Below are positions 34,160 to 42,806 of a stretch of 64,000 bases of DNA, one piece after another. Numbering within the stretch: position 1 is the stretch's first letter; each line of letters begins with the position of its first letter. The stretch comes from Paenibacillus fonticola DSM 21315 (GTDB lineage Bacteria > Bacillota > Bacilli > Paenibacillales > Paenibacillaceae): assembly GCF_000381905.1 (NCBI RefSeq), contig NZ_KB907277.1:1-64000 (forward strand). The letters run 5' to 3'. Below the pieces are notes generated by a model that saw only the letters and a program-made list of their open reading frames with translations, was not told the origin of the DNA and ran no database searches. The position numbers and the translations under genes are program-made.

Positions 34160-37100
34160 CTTGCAATTCCCCTTTCAGTTTGAACGAATCCTTCAGGGCC
34201 TCAAGGAATTGCTCCAACAAACCCATCAATTCTCTATCGTCCAATTCCTTGGTTTTAATCCGAATCAGCATCGCCGATCCCTGATTAAATTGTACACGCC
34301 TTCCGAACAGATTGCCAACTTCGGCGAGCTTGGCCGGAATGATATCCTTTTCGCGGCCATCATGAAACTTAATAGCCACCTCTTCTCCACGGCGACTAAT
34401 AGATTCTATATTGTAGCGCCTGCCGTACAGCTTCACTCTCGCCACTGAGAGCAAGTTAGCAACAGCTTCGGGTAGTTCGCCAAACCGGTCAAGGAGCTCG
34501 TCCTCGAGTTCTGCAACGTCCTCAAAGGCAGCAACAGAAGCGGTTTTCTTATAGATTTCGATCTTTTGAATACTATCATAAATATAGTCAGATGGTAAAT
34601 AGGCATCAATGCCAAGATCGATCGTTGTGTTCCATGTCTTCGCCTCAGGAACCTCTTCACCAAGCATCGTCACTTTTCGCTTCTGAATTTCCTCGGCCAG
34701 CATTTGGGAATACAGGTCGAATCCAACGGACGCGATAAATCCGTGCTGCTCCGCGCCGAGTAAATTCCCGGCCCCCCGTATGGACAGATCGCGCATGGCG
34801 ATTTTAAATCCGGAGCCAAGCTCTGTAAACTCCTTGATCGACTGCAGCCGCTTCTCTGCCACCTCTGTCAAGGATTTATCCCGTTGATAAGTGAAATAGG
34901 CATACGCGATCCGATTGGAACGGCCTACCCGTCCACGCAATTGGTATAGCTGGGACAGCCCCATTTTATCGGCATCATGGACGATCAAAGTGTTCACGTT
35001 CGGGATGTCGACACCCGTCTCAATAATGCTTGTACTGACGAGCACATCGTACTCCCCGTCCAGAAAATCTAGAATCGTCTTCTCCAGCTCCTGCTCCGAC
35101 ATTTGGCCATGCCCGACTCCAACTCTAGCTTCCGGCACGAGCAGGGAAATTTGAGCCGCCATCTCTTGAATGCCCTGTACCCGGTTATAGAGGTAATAGA
35201 TTTGTCCTCCCCGCGCCAATTCCCGTTCAATGGCCTCCCGAACCAATGCCTGACTATGCTCTACTACATAAGTTTGCACAGGGAAGCGGTTCTCAGGCGG
35301 CGTCTCGATGACCGATAGATCGCGTACGCCAAGCATGGACATATGGAGCGTCCTCGGTATCGGCGTAGCAGTTAAGGTCAGGACGTCCACATTCGTTTTT
35401 AGCTTTTTGAGCTTCTCCTTATGAGTGACGCCGAAACGCTGCTCTTCATCTACGATTAGGAGCCCAAGGTCTCTAAATATGACATCCTGAGACAAAAGGC
35501 GATGCGTACCGATAACGATGTCTACCGTCCCTTGCTTGATGCCTTTGATCGTTTCGTTCTGCTCTTTACGGCTGCGGAAACGGCTCAAAGTCTGGATGTT
35601 TATTGGATACCCTGCGAACCGTTCGCGGAAAGTCTCATAATGCTGCTGGGCCAAAATGGTGGTCGGCACGAGCACGGCAACCTGTTTTCCCTCGATCGCA
35701 CTCTTGAATGCGGCGCGAATGGCCACCTCCGTTTTGCCATATCCCACATCGCCGCAAAGCAAACGGTCCATAGGCCGCGGCTGCTCCATATCCTTCTTGA
35801 TTTCCTCGATGGCCCTGACCTGGTCGCGGGTTTCCTCATAAGGGAACATCGCTTCAAATTCCTGCTGCTCCGGTGTATCCTTCTCAAAGCCAAACCCTGG
35901 AGAGGCTTGCCGGTCCGCGTACAGCTTAATTAAATCATCGGCAATATCCTGGACCGAGGTCCGCACTTTATTTTTAACCCTCGTCCACTCGTTGCCGCCC
36001 AGCTTGTAAACTTTCGGCTCCTTATCCTCGGAGCCTACGTATTTCTGGATCAAATCGATCTGTTCGATCGGTACAGACAGCTTATCGCCAGCCGCATACA
36101 TGATGTGCATATAATCTTTGTGGATGCCGCCGACTTCCAGCGTGCCGATTCCGAGATACTTGCCGATCCCGTGGTTTTGGTGCACCACATAATCGCCAAC
36201 CTTCAGCTCGGTATAGCTCTTGATCCGCTCAGCATTGTCCATGTTTTTCGTAACTTTGCGAACCTTGCGCTGTTTTTTGGAGAACATCTCGCCTTCGGTT
36301 ATGACGACCAGATGCACGGACGGCAGCTCAAACCCTGACTGCAGATTACCTTGCAGCAGGGTAGGCTCCTCAATGCCATAATCCAGCAAAACACGGCGCA
36401 TCCGTTCCATGCGTTCCTCGCCGCTCGCCAGCATGACAACGTTCGCTCCGCTTTTTTTCCAGCGCTCCATTTCAGCCTTCAAAACATTCATTTGTCCGTG
36501 GAAATCCTGCATGGCCCGGCTGACGAAGTTTAGAATGTTCTGCGGTTGAACATGAGGGACCTGTCTTAGAAACAACGATAAGAACAAGGCCTGAAACGGC
36601 CGGCGGTACAGAACATGATCTGTATCCATTGCCAGCGGCAGCTCGGGAAGGCTCTTGCCATTCTGAAACAGATGCAAATTCCACTCCGCTTCGTCCCGCT
36701 CCAGCTGTTTGGCCGTCTCCAGCAGCCGGGCCGGTTCATCCAGAATGAGCAGTGTATCTGCGGCCATAAAGTCATACAACGTTTTATTCTCTGGATATAT
36801 CAAGGAAATATACTTATAGATTTCCGGAAAATATACCTGTTCCCGCAGCAGCTCGATCTCCCGGGAAATCTCCTCTTTCAGTTTCTGTTTCGCCTGGCGG
36901 TCCGTCATCTTCTCCAGTTGTTGTTCCAGGCGCTCCGAGATGGACTGCGCCGCATTTACCAATCGTTCCCGGGAAGCGATAAGCTCTTTGCATGGCGGCA
37001 CGGTGACGTGCTTCACCTGGTCGATCGAACGCTGGTCCGCGGGATCGAATGTACGAATCGAATCGATTTCATCGTCGAACAGCTCGATACGGTAAGCTAA

Positions 37101-37670
37101 TTCAGCAGTCAATGGAAAAAAATCTATGATCCCCCCGCGGATGCTCATTTCCCCGCGTGATTCGACCCGTTCCACCCGCTCATAACCAAGTTCCACCATT
37201 TGATCCAAAAAACGCTCCAATTGCAGCGTGCCGCCAAGCGACAGCTCCAAATGGGCGGCAGCCATCGTTTCCGGCGAAGGGATATATCTGCGGATACCGG
37301 AATAAGGCACTACTACAATTCCCCGGAATCCTTGGGAACATTTCAGCAGTACCTCGATTCGCTGCGCCAATGTCTCCGGACTGGAAACAGCTGATTCGGC
37401 CGCCACCAGCTCATTAGCCGGGTATAGCAGCACTTCATCCGCTGAGAGCGCTTCCTGTAAATCTTCTGCAATTTTCTGAGCTGAGAACATGTTATGTGTA
37501 ACGACGAGTAGCGGGCGATTAACTTCTTTGTACATCGCGGCTAACATAATTTGTTTGGACGATCCGGATAACCCGGAGATCAGTTGTTCTTTCATCCCGG
37601 AATTTACGCCGGCAACGGCAGAAGCAAAATCCGAGTCTTTGGAAAAAGCTTGTATAAGTGCTTGTAGCAA
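34146..37670 (-). CDS. mfd: Transcription-repair coupling factor
   Basis: Superfamily 2 translocase that removes RNA polymerase stalled at lesions and recruits UvrA. About 1174 residues: UvrB-like N terminus, RNAP-interacting CarD-type domain (DYVVHQNHGIGKYLGIGTLEVGG), helicase core with Walker A GDVGYGKTE and DEEQ box, the RecG-like TRG region and the C-terminal UvrA-binding domain. I place the start at TTG 37670 (MLQALIQAFSK) with AGAGAGGTG six bases upstream; an in-frame ATG at 37718 adds 16 residues without family support. Confidence 0.96.
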   Translation of the reverse strand: MLQALIQAFSKDSDFASAVAGVNSGMKEQLISGLSGSSKQIMLAAMYKEVNRPLLVVTHNMFSAQKIAEDLQEALSADEVLLYPANELVAAESAVSSPETLAQRIEVLLKCSQGFRGIVVVPYSGIRRYIPSPETMAAAHLELSLGGTLQLERFLDQMVELGYERVERVESRGEMSIRGGIIDFFPLTAELAYRIELFDDEIDSIRTFDPADQRSIDQVKHVTVPPCKELIASRERLVNAAQSISERLEQQLEKMTDRQAKQKLKEEISREIELLREQVYFPEIYKYISLIYPENKTLYDFMAADTLLILDEPARLLETAKQLERDEAEWNLHLFQNGKSLPELPLAMDTDHVLYRRPFQALFLSLFLRQVPHVQPQNILNFVSRAMQDFHGQMNVLKAEMERWKKSGANVVMLASGEERMERMRRVLLDYGIEEPTLLQGNLQSGFELPSVHLVVITEGEMFSKKQRKVRKVTKNMDNAERIKSYTELKVGDYVVHQNHGIGKYLGIGTLEVGGIHKDYMHIMYAAGDKLSVPIEQIDLIQKYVGSEDKEPKVYKLGGNEWTRVKNKVRTSVQDIADDLIKLYADRQASPGFGFEKDTPEQQEFEAMFPYEETRDQVRAIEEIKKDMEQPRPMDRLLCGDVGYGKTEVAIRAAFKSAIEGKQVAVLVPTTILAQQHYETFRERFAGYPINIQTLSRFRSRKEQNETIKGIKQGTVDIVIGTHRLLSQDVIFRDLGLLIVDEEQRFGVTHKEKLKKLKTNVDVLTLTATPIPRTLHMSMLGVRDLSVIETPPENRFPVQTYVVEHSQALVREAIERELARGGQIYYLYNRVQGIQEMAAQISLLVPEARVGVGHGQMSEQELEKTILDFLDGEYDVLVSTSIIETGVDIPNVNTLIVHDADKMGLSQLYQLRGRVGRSNRIAYAYFTYQRDKSLTEVAEKRLQSIKEFTELGSGFKIAMRDLSIRGAGNLLGAEQHGFIASVGFDLYSQMLAEEIQKRKVTMLGEEVPEAKTWNTTIDLGIDAYLPSDYIYDSIQKIEIYKKTASVAAFEDVAELEDELLDRFGELPEAVANLLSVARVKLYGRRYNIESISRRGEEVAIKFHDGREKDIIPAKLAEVGNLFGRRVQFNQGSAMLIRIKTKELDDRELMGLLEQFLEALKDSFKLKGELQDVSK

Positions 37671-37750
37671 GTGAGGCACCTCTCTTAAAATACTTACTAA
37701 AAAATCTATACGACTCATGCCATGAATTCACGGCTTGCCCGAGTCGAAGC

Positions 37751-37782
37751 AAAAAGGAGCCTCAGCAACCGTGCCAAGGCTC
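37751..37782 (-). terminator. Probable fin terminator
   Basis: GAGCCT/AGGCTC stem with partly paired interior, then CTTTTTGC on the minus strand, between fin and mfd. Confidence 0.5.
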
Positions 37783-37829
37783 TATTCCAACTCCATCGAT
37801 GTAAAGCTCCGCTGTTTGTTCCGCCCTGG

Positions 37830-38060
37830 TCATTGGAGCGGGCTGTTAAGCAGTGTCAGCTCTGGATGATTCGAAAGCGCCTCTCTGCAATAATCACAGG
37901 TCATACGAACTGTCGTATCGCCGCTCGAATCATACGTTATTATATCTCTCCGCTCATCGGGGGTCAAGAAATGAAAGCCAAGCTGCGTCTCGGACACATT
38001 AGCGGCTTCAATCCTGCCGATGAGTGTACGGCAATGTCTGCAAACATAGTTTATTGCCAT
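37830..38060 (-). CDS. fin: Anti-sigma-F factor Fin
   Basis: 76-residue zinc-binding protein (CRHC near the N terminus, CDYC near residue 56) of the Fin/YabK family. In B. subtilis it is made in the forespore and antagonises SigF, helping the switch to SigG. ATG at 38060 follows CAGGAGG. Between mfd and pth in both organisms. A SigF-like promoter precedes it. Confidence 0.94.
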   Translation of the reverse strand: MAINYVCRHCRTLIGRIEAANVSETQLGFHFLTPDERRDIITYDSSGDTTVRMTCDYCREALSNHPELTLLNSPLQ

Positions 38061-38079
38061 CTTATGCCTCCTGAAACCT

Positions 38080-38108
38080 CATTATACCTTCGGTATTGTT
38101 TAGTATGC
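38080..38108 (-). promoter_or_regulatory. Possible SigF promoter of fin
   Basis: Minus strand: GCATA (38108-38104), 14-bp spacer, AGGTATAATG (38089-38080). Compare SigF consensus GYATA-N15-GGNNANAHTR: one base and one spacer position off. The TATAAT could also serve SigA, but no -35 hexamer fits. Confidence 0.45.
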
Positions 38109-38269
38109 CCCGAATGACCAGCGTTTAGCCCTGTTGGCCAAAGCTCCAAGTTCTAAGGAAAGCTCTGTGGGTTACCGACGGTATTTTCAGGCTTGCATGA
38201 ATGGCTTGAACTGTTTGATTTAAGCTATGCCGCAAACTATGTCGCAAAAATTGCTTTAACTGCTCTGCA

Positions 38270-38830
38270 TCAACGGTTAAATTTAGCCATCGTCTGTTCG
38301 AAGGTATGATCCAGGCTGAATTCCAAGGCATCGCATGCCTCCTGAATCGCCTGATCGAGCAAAGGCTTCTCCTTCCGTGCAAAGGAGGATAACACATAAT
38401 CGACAACCGCATGTCCCGGCTCAGGCCTGGAGATCCCCATTCGGATCCGGTTGAACGTTTGCGTCCCCGTATGCTGGATGATCGACTTAATCCCGTTGTG
38501 GCCGCCGGCGCTGCCTTGGTAGCGAAGGCGATTCCGGCCTATTTCGGTATCCAGGTCGTCATATACGACGATCATATCCTCCAGGCTGACTTTATAGTAA
38601 TCCATGAAAGCCCGAACCGCTTCCCCGGACAAGTTCATGTATGTCATCGGTTTGATGAGCGCAACTTTCTTCCCGCTGATGATTCCATCCCCTACAATGG
38701 CTTTGCACTTGCTTTGGCGGATTTCTATGCTATGTCTGTGAGCCAGTTCATCCAGAGCCATAAATCCGATATTATGTCTTGTTTTTGCATATTGGGCTCC
38801 CGGATTACCGAGGCCTACAATCCATTTCAT
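38270..38830 (-). CDS. pth: Peptidyl-tRNA hydrolase (SpoVC)
   Basis: Frees tRNA from dropped-off peptidyl-tRNA; essential. 186 residues with the N-terminal signature GLGNPGAQYAKTRHNIGFMALDELA (catalytic His ~20), KPMTYMNLSGEAVRAFMDYY, VVYDDLDTEIGRNRLRYQGSAGGHNGIKSII and GISRP. ATG at 38830 follows AGGAGAGG. Known as spoVC in B. subtilis, where ctc lies between prs and this gene. Confidence 0.97.
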   Translation of the reverse strand: MKWIVGLGNPGAQYAKTRHNIGFMALDELAHRHSIEIRQSKCKAIVGDGIISGKKVALIKPMTYMNLSGEAVRAFMDYYKVSLEDMIVVYDDLDTEIGRNRLRYQGSAGGHNGIKSIIQHTGTQTFNRIRMGISRPEPGHAVVDYVLSSFARKEKPLLDQAIQEACDALEFSLDHTFEQTMAKFNR

Positions 38831-38852
38831 TATGAATCCTCTCCTAAGAAAA

Positions 38853-39182
38853 TCTCAACCCTCCCAAACCCTCCCTTACCGTAAGGGAGGGCCCCCGCAG
38901 GGCTTGCAGCCCTCGGGACTCCCGCAAACTGGAGTAACGTGGGAGGTACACAGGCGCTCCTGCTCGCTGTCCCCTTCGGGGATGCGCTTGACTGTTGTGC
39001 GTGGAACGCTTTTCGTCTGGTCTCAACCCTCCCAAACCCTCCCTTACCGTAAGGGAGGGCCCCCGCAGGGCCTGCAGCCCTCGGGACTCCCGCAAACTGG
39101 AGTAACGTGGGAGGTACACAGGCGCTCCTGCTCGCTGTCCCCTTCGGGGATGCGCTTGACTGTTGTGCGTGGAACGCTTTTC
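38853..39182. repeat. Two tandem copies of a 168-bp unit
   Basis: Copy 1 is 38853-39014 and copy 2 is 39021-39182, period 168, with a 6-base joint (GTCTGG). I found only one difference between the 162-base copies (GGGCTTGC versus GGGCCTGC). Each copy contains a perfect CCCTCCCTTA/TAAGGGAGGG hairpin with loop CCG, a GGGC-TGCA-GCCC palindrome and a CCC-CTTCG-GGG hairpin of UUCG tetraloop type. Since 168 is a multiple of three, frames stay open through both copies on both strands, but none has a ribosome site or looks like a protein. Confidence 0.92.
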
Positions 39183-39360
39183 CCCCTTCGGGTACGTCTT
39201 ACTTTTGGTGCACCCGGGCAACCTGGAAAACATGCTGCGGAATGGGGTTAGGCTCGAAGCTCCCGGGGCTGCATCGTGCCTGGAGTCGCTTGTCGCCCTG
39301 GCGGGCACGCTCTACGTTTTTGCTCCTGCGGAGGGAGGTGACTGCGACTTCGTGCTGTTT

Positions 39361-39570
39361 ATGCGTGACTCCCTGCTGGGAGACGCTCTCCCTTCGGGAC
39401 ACGCTTTACTTCGGTGATTTCTTCATGCTGTTGATGCGTGGCTTCCTGCTGGGAGGCGCTCTCCCTCCGGGACACGCTTTACTTCGGTGATTTCTTCATG
39501 CTGTTTATACGTGACTTCCTGCTGGGAGGCACTCTCCCTTTGGGATCGCTTTGCTTCGTGATGTCTTCGT
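39361..39570. repeat. 73-bp tandem repeat, about 2.9 copies
   Basis: Units begin at 39361, 39434 and 39507, each starting ATGCGTGACTCCCTGCTGGG or a close variant and ending TTTCTTCATGCTGTT. The third copy is diverged and cut off near 39570. Each has a GGGAGGCGCTCTCCC-type palindrome and a CCTTCGGG hairpin. Confidence 0.9.
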
Positions 39571-39600
39571 ACGTCTATATAGACGTAAATACGCCGATAA

Positions 39601-39632
39601 GGGTTACATCTTCGCAGCGGAAGATGTAACCC
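39601..39632 (-). terminator. prs terminator hairpin
   Basis: 13-bp perfect stem GGGTTACATCTTC/GAAGATGTAACCC, six-base loop, 19 bp after prs. No long T run on either strand, so it may act as an RNA end or block rather than a classical terminator. Confidence 0.6.
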
Positions 39633-39650
39633 CCAAATAGCAAGGAATCC

Positions 39651-40604
39651 TTATTCGATTTCAAACAGTTTACTGATCGAGAGCTCCTCATGGACGCGAA
39701 TAATCGCTTCTCCCATCAACGGAGCGACAGACAACACTTTTAGCTTGCTCGTTGGATTCGGCTGGGTAATCGGAATCGTATCAGTAACCACAACTTCCTT
39801 AAGCGGAGAATTCTCCAGGCGTTCCATCGCCGGACCAGACAGCACAGGATGCGTACAGCAAGCGTATACCTCTTCGACGCCGCCTTCTTTCAAGGCGTTC
39901 GCGCCAAGCACGATCGTACCGGCCGTATCAATGATGTCATCAACGAGAATCGCTGTCTTGCCTTCGATGTTCCCGATGATATTCATCACTTCGCTGACGT
40001 TCGGCTCTGGACGGCGCTTGTCGATAATCGCGAGCGGCGCATTCAGGAAATCTGCCAATTTCCGGGCACGCACTACGCCGCCATGGTCTGGCGATACGAC
40101 GACCGGATTCGGAATTTGTTTAGAGCGGAAATACTGGGCCAAAATCGGTACGCCGAGCATATGATCGACCGGAATATCGAAAAAGCCCTGGATTTGCATC
40201 GCGTGCAGGTCCATCGTGATCACACGATGTGCTCCCGCCTTCTCGATCAAATTAGCGACCAGCTTCGCCGTAATCGGGTCACGGGAACGGGCCTTCCGGT
40301 CCTGACGCGCATATCCGTAATACGGAATAACGACGTTAATGCTCTTGGCAGAAGCCCGCTTCAAAGCATCCACCATAACGAGCAGCTCCATCAAATTATC
40401 GTTCACCGGTGCGCAGGTCGATTGCACGATATAGACATGACAGCCGCGTACGCTCTCCGACAGCTTCACCTGGATCTCTCCGTCGCTGAAGCTTGTCGTA
40501 TCCGAGTCTCCCATCGGAATGCCGATATAATCAGCAATTTGGTGCGCCAATTTGGGATTAGAGTTACAGGTGAATATCTTCAGTTTAGAATCACAATAAG
40601 TCAT
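39651..40604 (-). CDS. prs: Ribose-phosphate pyrophosphokinase
   Basis: Makes PRPP for purine, pyrimidine, NAD, His and Trp synthesis. 317 residues, class I, with YYGYARQDRKARSRDPITAKLVANLI (flexible loop), the signature DLHAMQIQGFFDIPVDH and the PRPP loop AILVDDIIDTAGTI. ATG at 40604 follows GGAGGG. Downstream of glmU as in B. subtilis. Its product feeds hpt, nadC and PurR sensing, all in this window. Confidence 0.97.
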   Translation of the reverse strand: MTYCDSKLKIFTCNSNPKLAHQIADYIGIPMGDSDTTSFSDGEIQVKLSESVRGCHVYIVQSTCAPVNDNLMELLVMVDALKRASAKSINVVIPYYGYARQDRKARSRDPITAKLVANLIEKAGAHRVITMDLHAMQIQGFFDIPVDHMLGVPILAQYFRSKQIPNPVVVSPDHGGVVRARKLADFLNAPLAIIDKRRPEPNVSEVMNIIGNIEGKTAILVDDIIDTAGTIVLGANALKEGGVEEVYACCTHPVLSGPAMERLENSPLKEVVVTDTIPITQPNPTSKLKVLSVAPLMGEAIIRVHEELSISKLFEIE

Positions 40605-40815
40605 AAAATAAAAACCCTCCGTGCTGTATCGATAGTCAAATCGATCTGGTCATTAAAATGGTTACTGCATCTTCTTCATACCAACGCGATAGGTTGCCAT
40701 GCATCACTGCCTCAAATCTAGGTTCCTTGGGACACGCAAATTGAACACTTACCTCTATATTACACTATCTTGTGGTAACAATACTATGAGAGTTATTATT
40801 CTGTGAACGCAAAGA

Positions 40816-42216
40816 CTAAGATTGCTGCCCTCTATCATGCTTGGCCTTCGCCCGGGCACGAAGCTTCTCAGCATATCCCGCCTTGTTCTCCTGCCTGTTT
40901 CTGGCAATGGCCAGGTCATTATCGGGAACCGTATGCGTAATAGTTGACCCCGCAACGACATAGGCCCCTTTGCCGACCTTCACCGGTGCGATCAAATTGA
41001 CATTGCTGCCCACAAAGGCATCATCTTCAATTTCCGTAATAGACTTATTATAACCATCATAGTTGACGGTTATCGCACCGCAGCCAATATTTACATTTTT
41101 GCCTACATTGGCGTCTCCGATGTAGCTCAGATGCGACACCTTGGAGCCCTCGCCAATCGAAGCGTTCTTAATCTCCACGAAATCTCCGACTTTAACGTGC
41201 GCCCCCAATTTTGCTCCTGGACGCAAATAAGCGAAAGGTCCAACGGTAGACTCGCTACCCACTTCGGCATCCATGAGTACCGAATGATTCACCTTCGCAC
41301 CGCTTTGAATTTTACAATTATTCACTTCCGTGTTAGGCCCGATGACGCAGTCTTCGCCGATCACCGTATTCCCCGTTATCGTTGTTCCCGGATAAAGGAC
41401 AGTATCCGCTCCGATTTGAACATCTGCACCGATATAAGTCGAGTTAGGGTCAATGATGGTTACGCCATTCAACATATGTTTCCGATTAATTCTCTCCCGC
41501 ATATATTGCTCGGCTTCGGAGAGCGCAAGCCGATCATTAACTCCGATCGATTCTGCATAATCATCTGTCATATACCCTTCCACAATTTCGCCGGAATTCA
41601 CAAGAATACCGATTACATCGGTCAAATAGTATTCCTGCTGGGCATTGTTGTTCGTTACCTTTTCCAGGGCGGCAAACAGTTTCGCATTATCAAAACAATA
41701 AGTGCCTGTGTTGAATTCCTGTACGGCATCTTCTTCCGGAGAACAATCCTTCTGTTCTACGATGCGCACAACAGAACCATTCTCCCCCCGGATAATTCGT
41801 CCATACCCCTGCGGGTGTTCCATCCAGGCAGACAGGACGGTAGCGGCTGCTCTGCTCTTCGTATGCAGGGCGATAAGCTCCTCCAGTGTCTCTGGCTTCA
41901 CAAGCGGAGTATCTCCGCAAATGACAATGGTGATTCCTTCCTCACTGCCGAGCAGCGGTCCCGCTTGCTTTACAGCATGACCTGTACCTAACTGCTGCTC
42001 TTGCAGCACGTATTCCGCTGACGTTCCGAGATAAGACTGTACTGCATCTGCACCGTGGCCTACAACCACTATGCTTCGCTCACAATCGATTTGCTTCACC
42101 GTGTCCAGAACATGCCCGACCATCGGCTTGCCGCAAACGGGATGGAGCACTTTATAAAGCTTGGACTTCATGCGCTTCCCTTGTCCTGCAGCAAGAATTA
42201 TCGCTAATCTTTTCAA
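40816..42216 (-). CDS. glmU: Bifunctional UDP-GlcNAc pyrophosphorylase / GlcN-1-P acetyltransferase
   Basis: Makes UDP-GlcNAc for wall and teichoic acid synthesis. About 466 residues: N-terminal nucleotidyltransferase (LAIILAAGQGKRMKSKLYKV, residues ~1-230) and C-terminal left-handed beta helix with hexapeptide repeats (TYIGADVQIGADTVLYPGTT) and KNASIGEGSKVSHLSYIGDA. Start is TTG at 42216, eight bases after AGAGGAGG; an ATG at 42243 lies before that site. Called gcaD in B. subtilis. Confidence 0.96.
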   Translation of the reverse strand: MKRLAIILAAGQGKRMKSKLYKVLHPVCGKPMVGHVLDTVKQIDCERSIVVVGHGADAVQSYLGTSAEYVLQEQQLGTGHAVKQAGPLLGSEEGITIVICGDTPLVKPETLEELIALHTKSRAAATVLSAWMEHPQGYGRIIRGENGSVVRIVEQKDCSPEEDAVQEFNTGTYCFDNAKLFAALEKVTNNNAQQEYYLTDVIGILVNSGEIVEGYMTDDYAESIGVNDRLALSEAEQYMRERINRKHMLNGVTIIDPNSTYIGADVQIGADTVLYPGTTITGNTVIGEDCVIGPNTEVNNCKIQSGAKVNHSVLMDAEVGSESTVGPFAYLRPGAKLGAHVKVGDFVEIKNASIGEGSKVSHLSYIGDANVGKNVNIGCGAITVNYDGYNKSITEIEDDAFVGSNVNLIAPVKVGKGAYVVAGSTITHTVPDNDLAIARNRQENKAGYAEKLRARAKAKHDRGQQS

Positions 42217-42267
42217 GGCCCCGGCCTCCTCTCTTGAACTCATTACTGAATATATCTTATTTAAGCC

Positions 42268-42305
42268 AAAAAGAAAAGAGAGCCATATTACATGGCTCCC
42301 TTTTC
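42268..42305 (-). terminator. spoVG terminator
   Basis: GAAAAGGGAGCCAT pairs with ATGGCTCTCTTTTC over a five-base loop, then TTTTT on the minus strand. It separates spoVG from glmU. Confidence 0.92.
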
Positions 42306-42338
42306 TTCGAACCCCAATTGGTTAGACAAAACCAGTAC

Positions 42339-42623
42339 TTAAGCCCCTTCTTCAATAACTTCTTCTTGATCGGCAGCGCGTTCGTACTCAGCCAATACTG
42401 CGGCCTGAATCTTCTCGCGTGTGCCGGAAGAAATCGGATGCGCAATGTCCCGGAACTCCCCGTCCGGTGTGCGCTTACTTGGCATTGCTACAAACATTCC
42501 ATTATTACCATCGATGACGCGAATGTCATGAACAACAAATTCGTTATCGATGGTTATGGATGCAATTTCCTTCATTCTGCCTTCCGAGCTGACTCGGCGG
42601 AGCCTTACATCCGTAATTTGCAT
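42339..42623 (-). CDS. spoVG: Septation / RNA-binding regulator SpoVG
   Basis: 94 residues, MQITDVRLRRVSSEGRMKEIASITIDNEFVVHDIRVIDG..., with the hallmark GMFVAMPSKRTPDGEFRDIAHPI. SpoVG binds nucleic acid and affects septation, sporulation and virulence genes in Firmicutes. ATG at 42623 follows AAGGTGGTG. A SigH promoter match and TGTCGAA-like motifs lie upstream. The yabJ (RidA) gene found next to spoVG in B. subtilis is missing here. Confidence 0.97.
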   Translation of the reverse strand: MQITDVRLRRVSSEGRMKEIASITIDNEFVVHDIRVIDGNNGMFVAMPSKRTPDGEFRDIAHPISSGTREKIQAAVLAEYERAADQEEVIEEGA

Positions 42624-42663
42624 ATGTGTTCACCACCTTTTTCCATCAGGGACTTGGTGTAAT

Positions 42664-42688
42664 ATTCCACATAGCCAACGGAAATCCT
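42664..42688 (-). promoter_or_regulatory. spoVG SigH promoter
   Basis: Minus strand: AGGATTT (42688-42682), 11-bp spacer, GTGGAAT (42670-42664), matching RNAGGAWWW-N11-12-RNNGAAT. B. subtilis spoVG is a classic SigH gene. Spo0A-box-like TGTCGAA (42752-42746) and TGTCGAT (42792-42786) lie further upstream. Confidence 0.75.
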
Positions 42689-42806
42689 CCTTTTTTATGG
42701 AACAAAATACCCTAAATTCAGGAATTTTTTTGAATTCATGTGCTTTTCGACAGGATTCGGCTTGAACATAGTAGATTTTTTATGAATCGACAGAAGGGCT
42801 GACAAA

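Noticed and set aside
38832..39308. Open frames on both strands across the 168-bp repeats, coding repeated peptides (for example KGGPPQGLQPSGLPQTG)
   Set aside because: They stay open only because the repeat length is a multiple of three, have no ribosome site, and resemble no protein family; the DNA is better explained as structured non-coding repeat.
39107..39570. Plus-strand open frames through the 73-bp repeats
   Set aside because: Frames follow the repeat period poorly, composition is not protein-like and there is no start signal.
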